DNA from: JAAXHE01 sp964551635
GTDB lineage: Bacteria > Latescibacterota > UBA2968 > GCA-2709665
NCBI GenBank assembly: GCA_964551635.1
Contig: CAZKDZ010000297.1
Location: 1-30,503, forward strand
Direction of reading: 5' to 3'
Length of the DNA stretch: 30,503 nt
Program-made: the position numbers and the translations under genes
Part shown: positions 1-7,447 of the stretch, piece by piece
Layout: every line of letters begins with the position of its first letter
Numbering within the stretch: position 1 is the stretch's first letter
The notes under the pieces: model-generated
The model's database searches: none
What the model was told of the DNA's origin: nothing
The model's input: the letters and a program-made list of their open reading frames with translations, nothing else

Positions 1-76
1 TACGGGTGGGTCTGACCAACGCCGACCGGCGCTTTTGCAGCCGCGCGAAGACCGCTGGGAATTTTAAGACAGCTTC
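1..76. repeat. MITE-like family A element, partial copy cut by the window edge
   Basis: These 76 bases match 6713-6788 at 71 of 76 positions in the same orientation, by direct reading. They are the right half of the element described at 6627-6788. The terminal inverted repeat ends at 76. The stop codon of the ferredoxin-beta oxidoreductase gene on the minus strand (77-79) directly abuts it. No protein is encoded. The left half lies outside the window. Confidence 0.85.
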
Positions 77-1720
77 TTAGATTATCCCGGCCATTTCCTG
101 GAGCATGCGCCAGTTCTGCAGGCGGTCTTCCTGGGCGGCCATCAGGGTTTCGGAAGGATTGCCGTCTTTGTCGAAGTGCTTGGCGAAACGCCCCTCGGTC
201 CTGGCGAATGTAACAAAGTCGACCGTTTCGCCGGTCTTGCGAATGGTATACCAGTCGTCCTTGACTGCGGGGTTGCCCCGGAGATCCAGTCTCTCCTTGA
301 TGCGTTCTCCCTTGCGCGGATCGTAGATGAAAATGGGGAATGCCCTGGACTCCATCGCGAGTTTGGCCTGGTGTCCGGCCAGATGGTCTCCCACGCCGTG
401 TTCGGGCTGGCACGTGGTGAAAACATTGATTACGGCCGGCCCGTCGAATTCGTTGGCCGCGGCGATGGCGCGGTAAAAGTGGTTCTGCAGGCTGCAGATG
501 GTCTGGGCTACGAAAGTGTCCGGATGCATCATGCAGATCTGTCCGAGTTCCTTTCGGCGTTCGGTTTTTCCGGGTACGGCTGAGCCGTGGACGGACATTT
601 TGGTGTTCTGCCCCATGTAACTGGAGGTGGAGGCCTGTCCGCCGGTATTGGAATAGACCTGGGTATCCAGGACCAGGACGTTGATATTCATCCCTGACAT
701 GAGCATCCGCGAAAGCGCCTGGAAACCGATATCCAGCATGGCCCCGTCGCCGCCTATGACCCAGATCTTCTTGTCCTGCCAGCCCATCTGGTCCCAGCGG
801 GCGCGCACGCCCATGGCATCGGTGGGCCCGTTTTCGAAGAGGGAGTTGGTCCAGGGCACCGTGTAGGGGTTGTATGGATAGGTGGAGGTGTAGACGGTGT
901 TGCAGCCGGTGGATGCGACGAGACCGATATTCTCGGGTCCGTGCAGATAGCCCGTGGAAGCCAGCATCATGCGCAGGGCCGTGGCTTCACCACAACCCAT
1001 GCAGGACCCGGCGCCGCCCACGTAGAGGAGCGATCGTTCGGCAAGCATCATGTCCTGAACGGATTTTTCGAGGATATATTCGCCGGGAGATTCAGGCAGG
1101 TCGTTGTGGAAGTCCCAGGCGGCACGGAATTCCTCCAGGTTGTCTTCCGTCTTCGTGACCATTTTCAATGCGTCTTTATCCGCGCAGACTTCGACGCACT
1201 CGGCGCAGCCCTTGCACTTGGTGGGATCGATGAAAATGCCGAAGTAGGCGCCTTCCTTGCCCTTCTTCTCAAAGTTCTTGTAATACTTTGAGGTTTCGGA
1301 AAACTGGTTGCGCAGGAATTCCCTCTTTTCCGGGTCGTTGGTCCTGGCCAGCGCGGCGTCCAGGTCTTCCCGGGTCGCAATTTTGCCGAGAATCGCCGTA
1401 TCCGGACATTCCGTGACGCAGTCCATGCAGCCGACGCAGTTTTCCTGGATGAACTCGGGAATCTCGGGGGCGATATAGCTGAAGTCGCGAAGGGCGCCCG
1501 TACCCGGCCCTACCAGGCTGCGGGCAACGCCGACGTCGGCGGGCAGCCCCTGTTCGGCAATGCCCGTATTGTATCCGGCCACGACCCTCCCGTTGAAGTC
1601 TTCAATATCCAGGAGGGTATGCAGGTTGAGCGGCGACGAGGAGATCGGCTCTTCGTCCATTTCCTCCAATGAACTGACGCTCAGCAGCGCTCCAGGATCG
1701 TTTTTGCCGTTGGTGGACAT
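77..1720 (-). CDS. Pyruvate/2-oxoacid:ferredoxin oxidoreductase, fused ferredoxin-beta (TPP-binding) subunit
   Basis: This subunit would bind thiamine diphosphate and pass electrons from oxidative decarboxylation of pyruvate, or a related 2-oxoacid, to ferredoxin in the cytoplasm. The 547-residue protein has a bacterial-ferredoxin domain with two CxxCxxCxxxC clusters (C95/98/101/105 and C169/172/175/179). A TPP domain follows with SCMGCGE at 239-245, GDGAMLD at 324-330 and NTGGQ at 358-362. C240, C243, C273 and C437 are the likely ligands of the proximal cluster. This corresponds to domains V and VI of single-chain PFOR. The ATG at 1720 has only a G-rich stretch upstream as ribosome site. It lies 123 bp downstream of the alpha-gamma gene on the same strand, so the two are probably co-transcribed. 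The stop codon abuts a repeat element. Substrate preference (pyruvate or another oxoacid) cannot be read from the sequence. Confidence 0.93.
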   Translation of the reverse strand: MSTNGKNDPGALLSVSSLEEMDEEPISSSPLNLHTLLDIEDFNGRVVAGYNTGIAEQGLPADVGVARSLVGPGTGALRDFSYIAPEIPEFIQENCVGCMDCVTECPDTAILGKIATREDLDAALARTNDPEKREFLRNQFSETSKYYKNFEKKGKEGAYFGIFIDPTKCKGCAECVEVCADKDALKMVTKTEDNLEEFRAAWDFHNDLPESPGEYILEKSVQDMMLAERSLLYVGGAGSCMGCGEATALRMMLASTGYLHGPENIGLVASTGCNTVYTSTYPYNPYTVPWTNSLFENGPTDAMGVRARWDQMGWQDKKIWVIGGDGAMLDIGFQALSRMLMSGMNINVLVLDTQVYSNTGGQASTSSYMGQNTKMSVHGSAVPGKTERRKELGQICMMHPDTFVAQTICSLQNHFYRAIAAANEFDGPAVINVFTTCQPEHGVGDHLAGHQAKLAMESRAFPIFIYDPRKGERIKERLDLRGNPAVKDDWYTIRKTGETVDFVTFARTEGRFAKHFDKDGNPSETLMAAQEDRLQNWRMLQEMAGII

Positions 1721-1843
1721 TGTTTATACCCCCGATCCGGCTTGAACGACCTTGACCTGCCGGATCCTTGCGGTTTGAGTTTGTATCGACTTCCCGTCGT
1801 CACGCGACCGGAACCACGATGTCAGCGGGATGGAAACGACCGT

Positions 1844-3865
1844 TCAGCATCCGATCGAGACCAGACCGGCCGGAAGTTCGTCCGTTTCCTGATCGATTGT
1901 GCTTTCGATCAGTTCCCTCGGGACTTCGAATACTTCCCGGTACCCTCTCCTGATGGCGCCCATATTGGCCTCAACGACGCCCTTGCCCTTGCTCCCCCAG
2001 TATTTGTTGACCGCGTTTTCCACGTTGACGAACAACTCGTCCTCAGTGAGATTCAGGTCTTTCTGGAACGGCGTGTGTTTCAGGAAGATGCCAAGAAGAA
2101 CGATGCCCTGGAAACGTTGCATCAGGTCCGGCGACGGCGCTTCCTCCAGGGCAATTTTGACGGCGTCGAGGGCGAGAGGTTTGATGTCTCTGGTACGGAA
2201 CGTCTTTTTAGCCCAACCGGGAACATTGTCCCATACCTTCTCCGCCTCCTTGTGGGGGCTCTGTATGAAGACCATACCCCCGTCGACGACGCCGGCCAGC
2301 GGATTGGCTGTGTTAAAGGCGTTCACATCGTTAAGCGGGACGAAGTCCACGACTTCCAGCTCCGAATGGGTCCGGATATGTTCGTTGGCTGCGGTAAGGT
2401 AATAGGTGGTGGGCAGACCCTTCTTTTCCGACCCGTATTTCGGGTAGGCCTGGACGTGAAGTCCCAGGTTCGCCAGCAACGTGGCAATAACCTTGTTTGT
2501 CGTAACGGAACCGTATCCTCCGATCGAGTGCCCGCGCATCGCGAAGGCGCCGACTTCGCGCGTTCCAGGATCGGGCTCCCTCTGAAGGGCAAGCTCGTGT
2601 TCGATATTGAGAACGAAGAGATCCTTCCGGCGGGGTACTGCGGCCTGCATATTTCTGACCGTGGCAATGAAGTCGCCAGGCCGCACGTCCCGGCTTCCCA
2701 GGCCGGCCATTCCGGAGAGAATCCTGGGAATGCGTTCGATCTGCGGATAACCGTTCGAACCGCAAACGGCGTCGGCGAAGGCGGATTTGATTTCGGCGGT
2801 AAGCGGGTTGGACTGCGCAAGTGGGTTGTCCATCCGTTCCACAATGGATATCGCCTTTGCGTGTTTCAGGGCCTCCACGATCTCAACGCCCGGGAACGGG
2901 CGGAACGACGTGACGTGAAGGGCGCCCACCTTGAGGCCTTCTGTCTCCCGCAGCCAGTCGACGGCCGTGAGGGCGGTCTCGAGCATACTGCCCATGCCCA
3001 CAATGACGTATTCGGCGTCTTCCAGACGGTATCCGTCGATCATGCCGTAACGCCTTCCGGTCATCCGGTAGAATTCGTGCATGGCCTCGCGGAGATCGTT
3101 GGGCACGCGATCGTAGAAATACCGCTGGGCGATCTTGCCCTTCATATAGCTGTCCTGGTTCTGGACAACGCCGCTCATCATCGGATTGTCGACATCCATG
3201 AGATTCTGAATCTTGTCTTCCGGGCGTCCGACGAAGAGCTTCATGAGTTCGGGCTCGATAGCCATGACGTTCTGCACCGTATGGGTTGTGAGGAATCCAT
3301 CCTGCACGACCATGAACGGTGTCTGGGAGGCTTCCGCGGCACGGCGCGCGATGAGCGTGGTGTCCATGACCTCCTGCGTGTTGCGTGCGAATACGATGCC
3401 CCATCCACAGTCGGCCACGGCCATGACGTCGTCGTGGCCCGCGTGTACATTGAGCGATTGCGAGGTGAGCGCGCGCGCGCCGATATGAAAGACGGCCGGA
3501 AGACGCTTGCCCGAGATTGTGTACAGCACCTCTTTCATCAGAACGAGGCCCTGGCCGGAGGTAAAGTTCACGACACGGCCGCCGGCCACGGAGAAGCCTT
3601 CGGCCGCTGAAGCTGAACTGTGTTCGGACTCGGGCTCTATGAAGATCAGGGTGTCGCCCCAGAGGTTGACCCCGCCGTTGGCTACCACCGCACTGTATTT
3701 TTCGCCCAGAATGGAGGAAGACGTGATTGGGTAGGCGCATGCGCCCTGGCTGATATGTTTTTCGACCCAGATTGCGGCATCGCCCCCGTCGCCCACGTCG
3801 GGGACACCGGGAAACGGGAATTCACCCGGCCGTCCGTTAATCTGTATTCTGGCGCTTTCCGCCAT
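1844..3865 (-). CDS. Pyruvate/2-oxoacid:ferredoxin oxidoreductase, fused alpha-gamma subunit
   Basis: This is the partner of the downstream ferredoxin-beta gene; together they make the CoA-dependent 2-oxoacid:ferredoxin oxidoreductase. The 673-residue protein starts with the PFOR domain I region (AYPITSSS near 44-51, FTSGQG at 101-106, HAGHDD at 141-146). Domain II follows at about 280-400 (VIVGMGS at 287-293). The gamma domain follows at about 437-620 (RGHSIGGYGS at 444-453). The order I-II-III followed by a second gene V-VI equals a full-length PFOR split once between domains III and V. The start ATG at 3865 has a clear AGGAGA ribosome site (complement at 3872-3877). It is transcribed divergently from the small gene at 4178. 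The family call is firm; the exact oxoacid is not determined. Confidence 0.93.
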   Translation of the reverse strand: MAESARIQINGRPGEFPFPGVPDVGDGGDAAIWVEKHISQGACAYPITSSSILGEKYSAVVANGGVNLWGDTLIFIEPESEHSSASAAEGFSVAGGRVVNFTSGQGLVLMKEVLYTISGKRLPAVFHIGARALTSQSLNVHAGHDDVMAVADCGWGIVFARNTQEVMDTTLIARRAAEASQTPFMVVQDGFLTTHTVQNVMAIEPELMKLFVGRPEDKIQNLMDVDNPMMSGVVQNQDSYMKGKIAQRYFYDRVPNDLREAMHEFYRMTGRRYGMIDGYRLEDAEYVIVGMGSMLETALTAVDWLRETEGLKVGALHVTSFRPFPGVEIVEALKHAKAISIVERMDNPLAQSNPLTAEIKSAFADAVCGSNGYPQIERIPRILSGMAGLGSRDVRPGDFIATVRNMQAAVPRRKDLFVLNIEHELALQREPDPGTREVGAFAMRGHSIGGYGSVTTNKVIATLLANLGLHVQAYPKYGSEKKGLPTTYYLTAANEHIRTHSELEVVDFVPLNDVNAFNTANPLAGVVDGGMVFIQSPHKEAEKVWDNVPGWAKKTFRTRDIKPLALDAVKIALEEAPSPDLMQRFQGIVLLGIFLKHTPFQKDLNLTEDELFVNVENAVNKYWGSKGKGVVEANMGAIRRGYREVFEVPRELIESTIDQETDELPAGLVSIGC

Positions 3866-4177
3866 GACGGTTCTCCTTTACAATAGGCACAAGGCGTCGT
3901 GAAACCTCACGCCAGCCCGATCCATGATCTGACCGGATAAAATGTCGATAATATAATCAATAAGGAAATCTAAATTCCATAGTAGAGAACGGGCTAAATA
4001 TAACTCAATCTAACAAGGTCTGCAAGCGCTGTTTTTAATGGTCCTTCTGACGGATTGCGAAGAGGAAATGGAGCATTGCGGCGGACGCCCGTTGAATCCG
4101 CTTGCACGATTTCCAGCGTCCGTCCATATTCTACTTCAGGCGAAATTATGTGTACGCTCGAAACACGGAGGCAATCG
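3866..4177. other. Divergent intergenic region between the oxidoreductase operon and a small unknown gene
   Basis: This stretch of 312 bases separates two divergent genes. An AT-rich core at about 3935-4015 contains the candidate minus-strand promoter. The right-hand part is GC-rich and can be read as an N-terminal extension of the next gene in the plus frame. The strong ribosome site at 4167-4171 argues that the gene begins at 4178 instead. No RNA gene was recognised. Confidence 0.6.
3979..4008 (-). promoter_or_regulatory. Candidate sigma-70 promoter of the oxidoreductase operon
   Basis: On the minus strand the bases read TTGAGT (4003-4008), 18 bases, then TACTAT (3979-3984). This lies in an AT-rich patch in an otherwise GC-rich region, about 110 bp upstream of the start at 3865. 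It is the best match found by eye; no conserved operator was seen. Confidence 0.4.
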
Positions 4178-4489
4178 ATGCCTGCACTCAGGTACGACGG
4201 CGGGGACCCCGCCCGCGCGCTTGCGTATTTCCGTGAACACCGGGCGGAAATGCGCGCGCTGCGCCGGGTCTTCGTAGGGCCGGAAGGCGCCACCGTAAAG
4301 GACATCAACGGCGAGGAGATGTTTCTCAAGGGACTTACGCTGGGTCAACCCCTGCTGGAATCGCTGCTGAAGCTGGCGGGAGCCTCGTACAATCCGTCGA
4401 CCCTGCACGACGGGCCCCGCGGCCGAAGTCCAATCAAGGAATTCGAGATCGTCAAACAGGATCCGTGGGGGCACGATCGGGTCCTGTAG
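4178..4489 (+). CDS. Small protein of unknown function (103 aa)
   Basis: I do not recognise this protein. The ATG at 4178 is chosen because a GGAGG ribosome site (4167-4171) sits six bases upstream; the frame is open further left to 4055. The product is 103 residues, hydrophilic, with no signal peptide or membrane segment. An arginine- and alanine-rich helical N-terminus (residues about 10-28) is followed by a mixed region with VKDINGEEMF and a proline/glycine-rich C-terminal third. The gene stands alone, divergent from the oxidoreductase operon and convergent with the hydrolase-fold gene 57 bp downstream. It is probably a genuine gene given its ribosome site and lack of a better competing frame. 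Confidence 0.6.
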   Translation: MPALRYDGGDPARALAYFREHRAEMRALRRVFVGPEGATVKDINGEEMFLKGLTLGQPLLESLLKLAGASYNPSTLHDGPRGRSPIKEFEIVKQDPWGHDRVL

Positions 4490-4546
4490 TCGCAACTGGT
4501 CCAACTCACTCCTGGACGCTTTATCAGCGGGCTGTCAGTGGCAGAC

Positions 4547-5584
4547 TCAGCGCCGATTGGCGTCCAGCCAGGCCAGCTGGCGGTTTCCGGTGAAAGGACC
4601 GATCGTGTTCTGCAGGTCGCCGATTCCGCCGAACGACATCCGGACCGTGTCGCTTACCTGGAGACCCCCGGGCAGGTCGGATTCGGAAAAGACGATGGGC
4701 GTGCCCCAGTACAACAGTTGAAGGGTCTTTACCGGCAGGGGAAGACGGCTGAACAGTGACCGCTCCAGATGGAAGAGCCGGTCGGGCATATTGAGATGGC
4801 TCTGTCCGGTGCGCCCGGCCTTTCGGGCGATTCGATTGTCGTTTCGCAGGATTTCGCACGATACGGCGACGCTGGCATCGTCGAATTCGGAATCCGTGAC
4901 CAGCAACGGCCCCAGGCTTGCGCAACCACCGTGCCAGTTCTTGGCCTGGGGAAGATTCAGCGGATTCCCGGCTTCTATGCCATTGTCGGTATAGTCGTTG
5001 CCGCCGGTATAGCCCAGACGCTCGATCTGACCGTGTGCATTCAGTCCGTAAAGCGTGACGAGTTCGGTTTCGGGAACGAGCCGAAGGGTGTCGTCCGGGC
5101 GGGAGATGTGCCCGCGATGTCCTGCAAGCGCGTCCGCGCCGGTCTTTGCGAAAAGTTCGGGTATGCCGCCCTGCGCACATTCTCTGTATTTCTGATCGTA
5201 AACATTAACGTCGCCTCCGGTGGCCTCTTTCGCCTCGGTTTCCCGCAGTCTGGCGCTGTCCGCATGGGTCACGCCCGCCAGCCAGACCCGCAACCGGTCG
5301 GATTTGCCGGCTGGCGCGGTTACGGGTGAGATCAGGTGCGGCCGCCTCGTTGATGGATCGTTGTTCATCAGGTCCGCAAGACTGTAGGAACCGGCGCGGG
5401 CGGTGTCGATGTCCGCGACCACCCGGTCCAGCCCCGCGCCGTCGCCCCCGTGAATGAAGTAGAGGTCGTAGACCGATTCTGGACAGGGCTCGCACGCCGT
5501 GAGGTCCAGTACCACGTCGTTTACGACCAGTCCGAGGCGCGCTGGTTTCCGGGCAGTCGGATCGCGAAATTGTACGAGTCTCAA
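4547..5584 (-). CDS. Fumarylacetoacetate hydrolase-fold protein, AraD1/GguC-like
   Basis: The protein belongs to the FAH superfamily, whose members hydrolyse, dehydrate or decarboxylate 2-oxo acids with a bound divalent metal. The order of motifs resembles the AraD1/GguC subgroup, linked to sugar-acid breakdown: VWLAGVTHADS, then YDQKYRE, then PETEL (likely metal-binding E-x-E), then GGNDYTDNGIEAGNPLNLPQAK, a block read here in two parts (GGNDYTDNGIEAG and NPLNLPQAK). I chose the TTG start at 5584 because a GGAGG site lies eight bases upstream (complement at 5593-5597) and the family begins with a short LRLVQF-type strand; this gives 345 residues. The frame stays open to 5785, but that extension runs through repeat-like DNA and looks non-coding. 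No sugar-acid pathway gene is adjacent, so the substrate is unknown. Confidence 0.85.
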   Translation of the reverse strand: MRLVQFRDPTARKPARLGLVVNDVVLDLTACEPCPESVYDLYFIHGGDGAGLDRVVADIDTARAGSYSLADLMNNDPSTRRPHLISPVTAPAGKSDRLRVWLAGVTHADSARLRETEAKEATGGDVNVYDQKYRECAQGGIPELFAKTGADALAGHRGHISRPDDTLRLVPETELVTLYGLNAHGQIERLGYTGGNDYTDNGIEAGNPLNLPQAKNWHGGCASLGPLLVTDSEFDDASVAVSCEILRNDNRIARKAGRTGQSHLNMPDRLFHLERSLFSRLPLPVKTLQLLYWGTPIVFSESDLPGGLQVSDTVRMSFGGIGDLQNTIGPFTGNRQLAWLDANRR

Positions 5585-6022
5585 GGATGAAGCCTCCGAT
5601 GGTGATGGAATAGGGGTTTTGTAGTGCCGGTTTCCGATGCCCGGCCGCAACCAAATAGGTGGCAATGAACGAACGAGCCCGTTTGATGGTTCGATCACCC
5701 CCCCCTTGAGGGGGAGTCGCAGAAGCCGAGCCCGTCCCCTCAGTTCATGGTCCCTGAGCCGTAGTCCTGCTTGTGCCCCCTGCACCGAGCTTGCCGAAGT
5801 GAGCCTGTCGAAGGGGCGGGCGACGGCTGATGCGGTGGTGGGATTTCAACGCCTTCCCGTATCCAAGCAGCATGATTTGAGGTCTACCCATTTCGCATCG
5901 AAGTCTCACGGCAAGGCCTGAAATGAGTCCGTTCGAAGCATAGATTTCGCTGGTCTCCCGAATTTCCGCTTGTGCCTACACATAAAATTGTGTAGATTAA
6001 TGTGTAAACACGGAGGTGCGCA
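5585..6022. other. Intergenic region with low-complexity and repeat-like DNA upstream of vapBC
   Basis: This region of 438 bases holds no convincing gene. It contains a C-run/G-run hairpin (CCCCC-TTGA-GGGGG at 5701-5714). It also contains a tandem pair of 14-base units, GAGCTTGCCGAAGT and GAGCCTGTCGAAGG (5787-5814), of the type scattered in many bacterial intergenic regions. The right end carries the vapBC promoter and operator. A 94-residue plus frame at 5637-5921 crosses the repeats and has no ribosome site. Confidence 0.6.
5970..6006 (+). promoter_or_regulatory. vapBC promoter with an operator palindrome in the spacer
   Basis: TTGTGC (5970-5975), a 17-base spacer and TAGATT (5993-5998) form a plausible promoter. 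An inverted repeat CTACACA (5976-5982) / TGTGTAG (5989-5995) fills the spacer. A third half-site TGTGTA recurs at 6001-6006, twelve bases after 5989. Antitoxin-antitoxin or antitoxin-toxin binding here would block the promoter, as is usual for type II systems. Confidence 0.65.
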
Positions 6023-6223
6023 ATGGCAACCAATCTTGCGCTTGACGACGCGCTGATCGAGGAAGCCCGTCGCATCGGCGGGCACAGAACGAAGAAGGCT
6101 GTTGTCACCGAAGCGCTCGAAGAGTATGTCCAGCGACGCAGGCAGCTGCAGATACTGGGCCTGTTCAATACAATCGAATACGATCCGGACTTCGACTACA
6201 AGATACAGCGGAATCGGGAATGA
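6023..6223 (+). CDS. vapB: VapB-type antitoxin (66 aa)
   Basis: This is an antitoxin of a type II toxin-antitoxin pair. It would bind and neutralise the downstream VapC RNase and repress its own operon. The protein has an N-terminal strand ATNLALDD followed by a helix (ALIEEARRIGG), then HRTKKAVVTEALEEYVQRRR, a ribbon-helix-helix layout typical of VapB proteins of the DUF2191 type. The C-terminal tail DPDFDYK resembles the toxin-binding segment. The start ATG at 6023 has a GGAGG site at 6012-6016. Its stop overlaps the vapC start by four bases (ATGA at 6220-6223), implying translational coupling. Confidence 0.88.
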   Translation: MATNLALDDALIEEARRIGGHRTKKAVVTEALEEYVQRRRQLQILGLFNTIEYDPDFDYKIQRNRE

Positions 6224-6639
6224 AGGTATTGGTGGATACGAGTGTCTGGTCACTATCGTTAAGGCGCAAGGTCGTTTCCAAACATCCTGTCGTCGAGGAG
6301 TTCGCTGAGCTTGTCCGGGAGGTTCGGGTACAACTGATCGGACCGGTCCGCCAGGAAATTCTCTCCGGAATTCGTTCGCAGGTTCAATTCGACGGACTTC
6401 GAGGTCGTCTGAGGGCGTTTCCAGACCTCCGGCTCGATGCCCCTGACTATGAATGCGCGGCCGAATTTTTCAACCTGAGCCGAAGCCGGGGTGTTCAGGG
6501 ATCGAATACGGACTTCCTGATTTGCGCTGTATCACACAGGTACGAGATGCCGATCCTTAGCACCGACGGCCATTTTCTTCGGTTCAGGGAATATCTGCCG
6601 ATCGAACTTCACGCGCCGCGGTCGATGAAGCAGTTTTAA
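6220..6639 (+). CDS. vapC: VapC-type PIN-domain toxin RNase (139 aa)
   Basis: This PIN-domain ribonuclease is expected to cleave tRNA or rRNA when released from VapB. The acidic metal-binding set is complete: D6 in VLVDTSVW, E46 in GPVRQEILSG, D98 in NTDFLICAVS and D116 in ILSTDGHF. The length of 139 residues is normal. The last three sense codons and the stop (KQF and TAA) lie inside the left terminal repeat of the family A element. The original C-terminus may therefore have been replaced by the insertion. The catalytic domain is unaffected, so the toxin is probably active. Confidence 0.92.
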   Translation: MKVLVDTSVWSLSLRRKVVSKHPVVEEFAELVREVRVQLIGPVRQEILSGIRSQVQFDGLRGRLRAFPDLRLDAPDYECAAEFFNLSRSRGVQGSNTDFLICAVSHRYEMPILSTDGHFLRFREYLPIELHAPRSMKQF

Positions 6640-6788
6640 AATTACTGGTGAGTTCCCGAGCGCGAGCGAAAAAGCGACGGTCAAGGCGGGAAAATTCGCC
6701 CATATTCGTCTATACGGGTGGATTTGACCAACGCCGACCGGCGCTTTTGCAGCCGTGCGAAGACCGCTGGGAATTTTAAAACTGCTTC
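6627..6788. repeat. MITE-like family A element, complete 162-bp copy
   Basis: The ends are near-perfect inverted repeats. The left end begins GAAGCAGTTTTAAAATT (6627-6643) and the reverse complement of 6772-6788 is identical over those 17 bases. Inside, further complementary stretches lead to an apical hairpin at 6689-6712 (CGCCCATAT, loop TCGTCT, ATACGGGTG, pairing with one mismatch and a G-U pair). The whole unit can therefore fold as one long hairpin. It encodes no protein and no flanking duplication was found. A second copy lies at 1-76. Its left end contributes the vapC stop codon and its right end lies 20 bases before the RDD gene start. Confidence 0.82.
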
Positions 6789-6808
6789 CAAAGCAGGGAT
6801 TTAACGCG

Positions 6809-7357
6809 ATGCTGATGCAGGATGAAATGGCCGGGCTTGGACGACGGTTTCTCGCCGTAGTCATTGACATGCTGATGTTGAAGCTGCTGGACCTGCCGCT
6901 TTCCCGGACCCTGAGAGAAGTCACACCCTCGCCAATAGCGGCGCTGGTTCTCGAGTACGGGATCACGCTGGTCTACTGTACCGTCTTTCTCACGCGCAGG
7001 GGACAGACACCGGGCAAGATCATGACGAGTCTGAGGGTCATCTCCGCGGATGGCGGCGCGATTGGGCGGGCCCGGGCATTTTTGCGTTCCATGGTGAAGT
7101 GGACGCCTTTGTTCGCAATTCTGATCGTCCTGTCGGTCCTGAACCCTTATGCGGAGCCCCATCAGGTGGCATTGGATGCCGGACGCGTCCTGACGCCACC
7201 TCCCGATTTCGATGCCGGACGTTCGCTTCTCTGGTCGATCGTCCTCTACTCCGGTTCTCTGCTCGGCCTTGCACTCGTCTGGATAACACGTCGTCATCCG
7301 GACCGGCAGGCGCTGCACGATAGGATTTCCGGCACCGTGGTGATGCGGGTCAGCTAA
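6809..7357 (+). CDS. RDD-family membrane protein
   Basis: This is an integral inner-membrane protein of the RDD family; a general function is not known. Residues numbered from the ATG at 6809 show the RDD signature: RRFLAVVIDML near 12-22, GQTPGKIMTSLRV near 65-77, and DRISGTVV near the C-terminus. About three to four hydrophobic segments are present (approximately 13-30, 43-60, 96-112 and 140-158). The frame is open to a GTG at 6755, but that lies inside the repeat element. The ATG at 6809 has an AGCAGGGA ribosome site and gives 182 residues. The stop codon TAA (7355-7357) forms the first bases of a family B repeat fragment. The gene converges on the GWxTD gene. Confidence 0.82.
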   Translation: MLMQDEMAGLGRRFLAVVIDMLMLKLLDLPLSRTLREVTPSPIAALVLEYGITLVYCTVFLTRRGQTPGKIMTSLRVISADGGAIGRARAFLRSMVKWTPLFAILIVLSVLNPYAEPHQVALDAGRVLTPPPDFDAGRSLLWSIVLYSGSLLGLALVWITRRHPDRQALHDRISGTVVMRVS

Positions 7358-7390
7358 CAGTCCGTTGATAAAGTCGCTCTACAGGCGAGG
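7355..7390. repeat. MITE-like family B element, 36-bp terminal fragment
   Basis: These 36 bases match 10058-10093, the left end of the complete family B copy, with one mismatch (A for G at 7381). Homology stops at 7390, so this is a solo end or decayed remnant. It begins with the TAA that ends the RDD gene. Confidence 0.8.
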
Positions 7391-7393
7391 GTT

Positions 7394-7427
7394 CTCCGGG
7401 ACCGGACATTTCAGCATCCGGCCGGAG
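7394..7427. terminator. Candidate bidirectional hairpin between convergent genes
   Basis: CTCCGGGACCGGA (7394-7406) can pair with TCCGGCCGGAG (7417-7427) around a ten-base loop, with small bulges. It lies in the short convergent gap between the RDD and GWxTD genes. There is no T-run, so a transcription-ending role is only inferred from location. Confidence 0.4.
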
Positions 7428-7447
7428 CCTCTCCCCTCCCGGCGCCT

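Noticed and set aside
1742..3610. 622-codon open frame on the plus strand
   Set aside because: It is the opposite-strand shadow of the alpha-gamma oxidoreductase gene; its peptide has no recognisable domain and the minus-strand protein matches PFOR throughout.
5637..5921. 94-residue plus frame with a TELAEVSLSKG peptide
   Set aside because: The peptide comes from the tandem 14-base repeat units and a C-run hairpin; there is no ribosome site, so it is translated repeat DNA.
1..6788. Considered as a composite transposon bounded by the two family A copies
   Set aside because: Both copies are in the same orientation, no transposase lies between them, and the enclosed genes are ordinary chromosomal ones.
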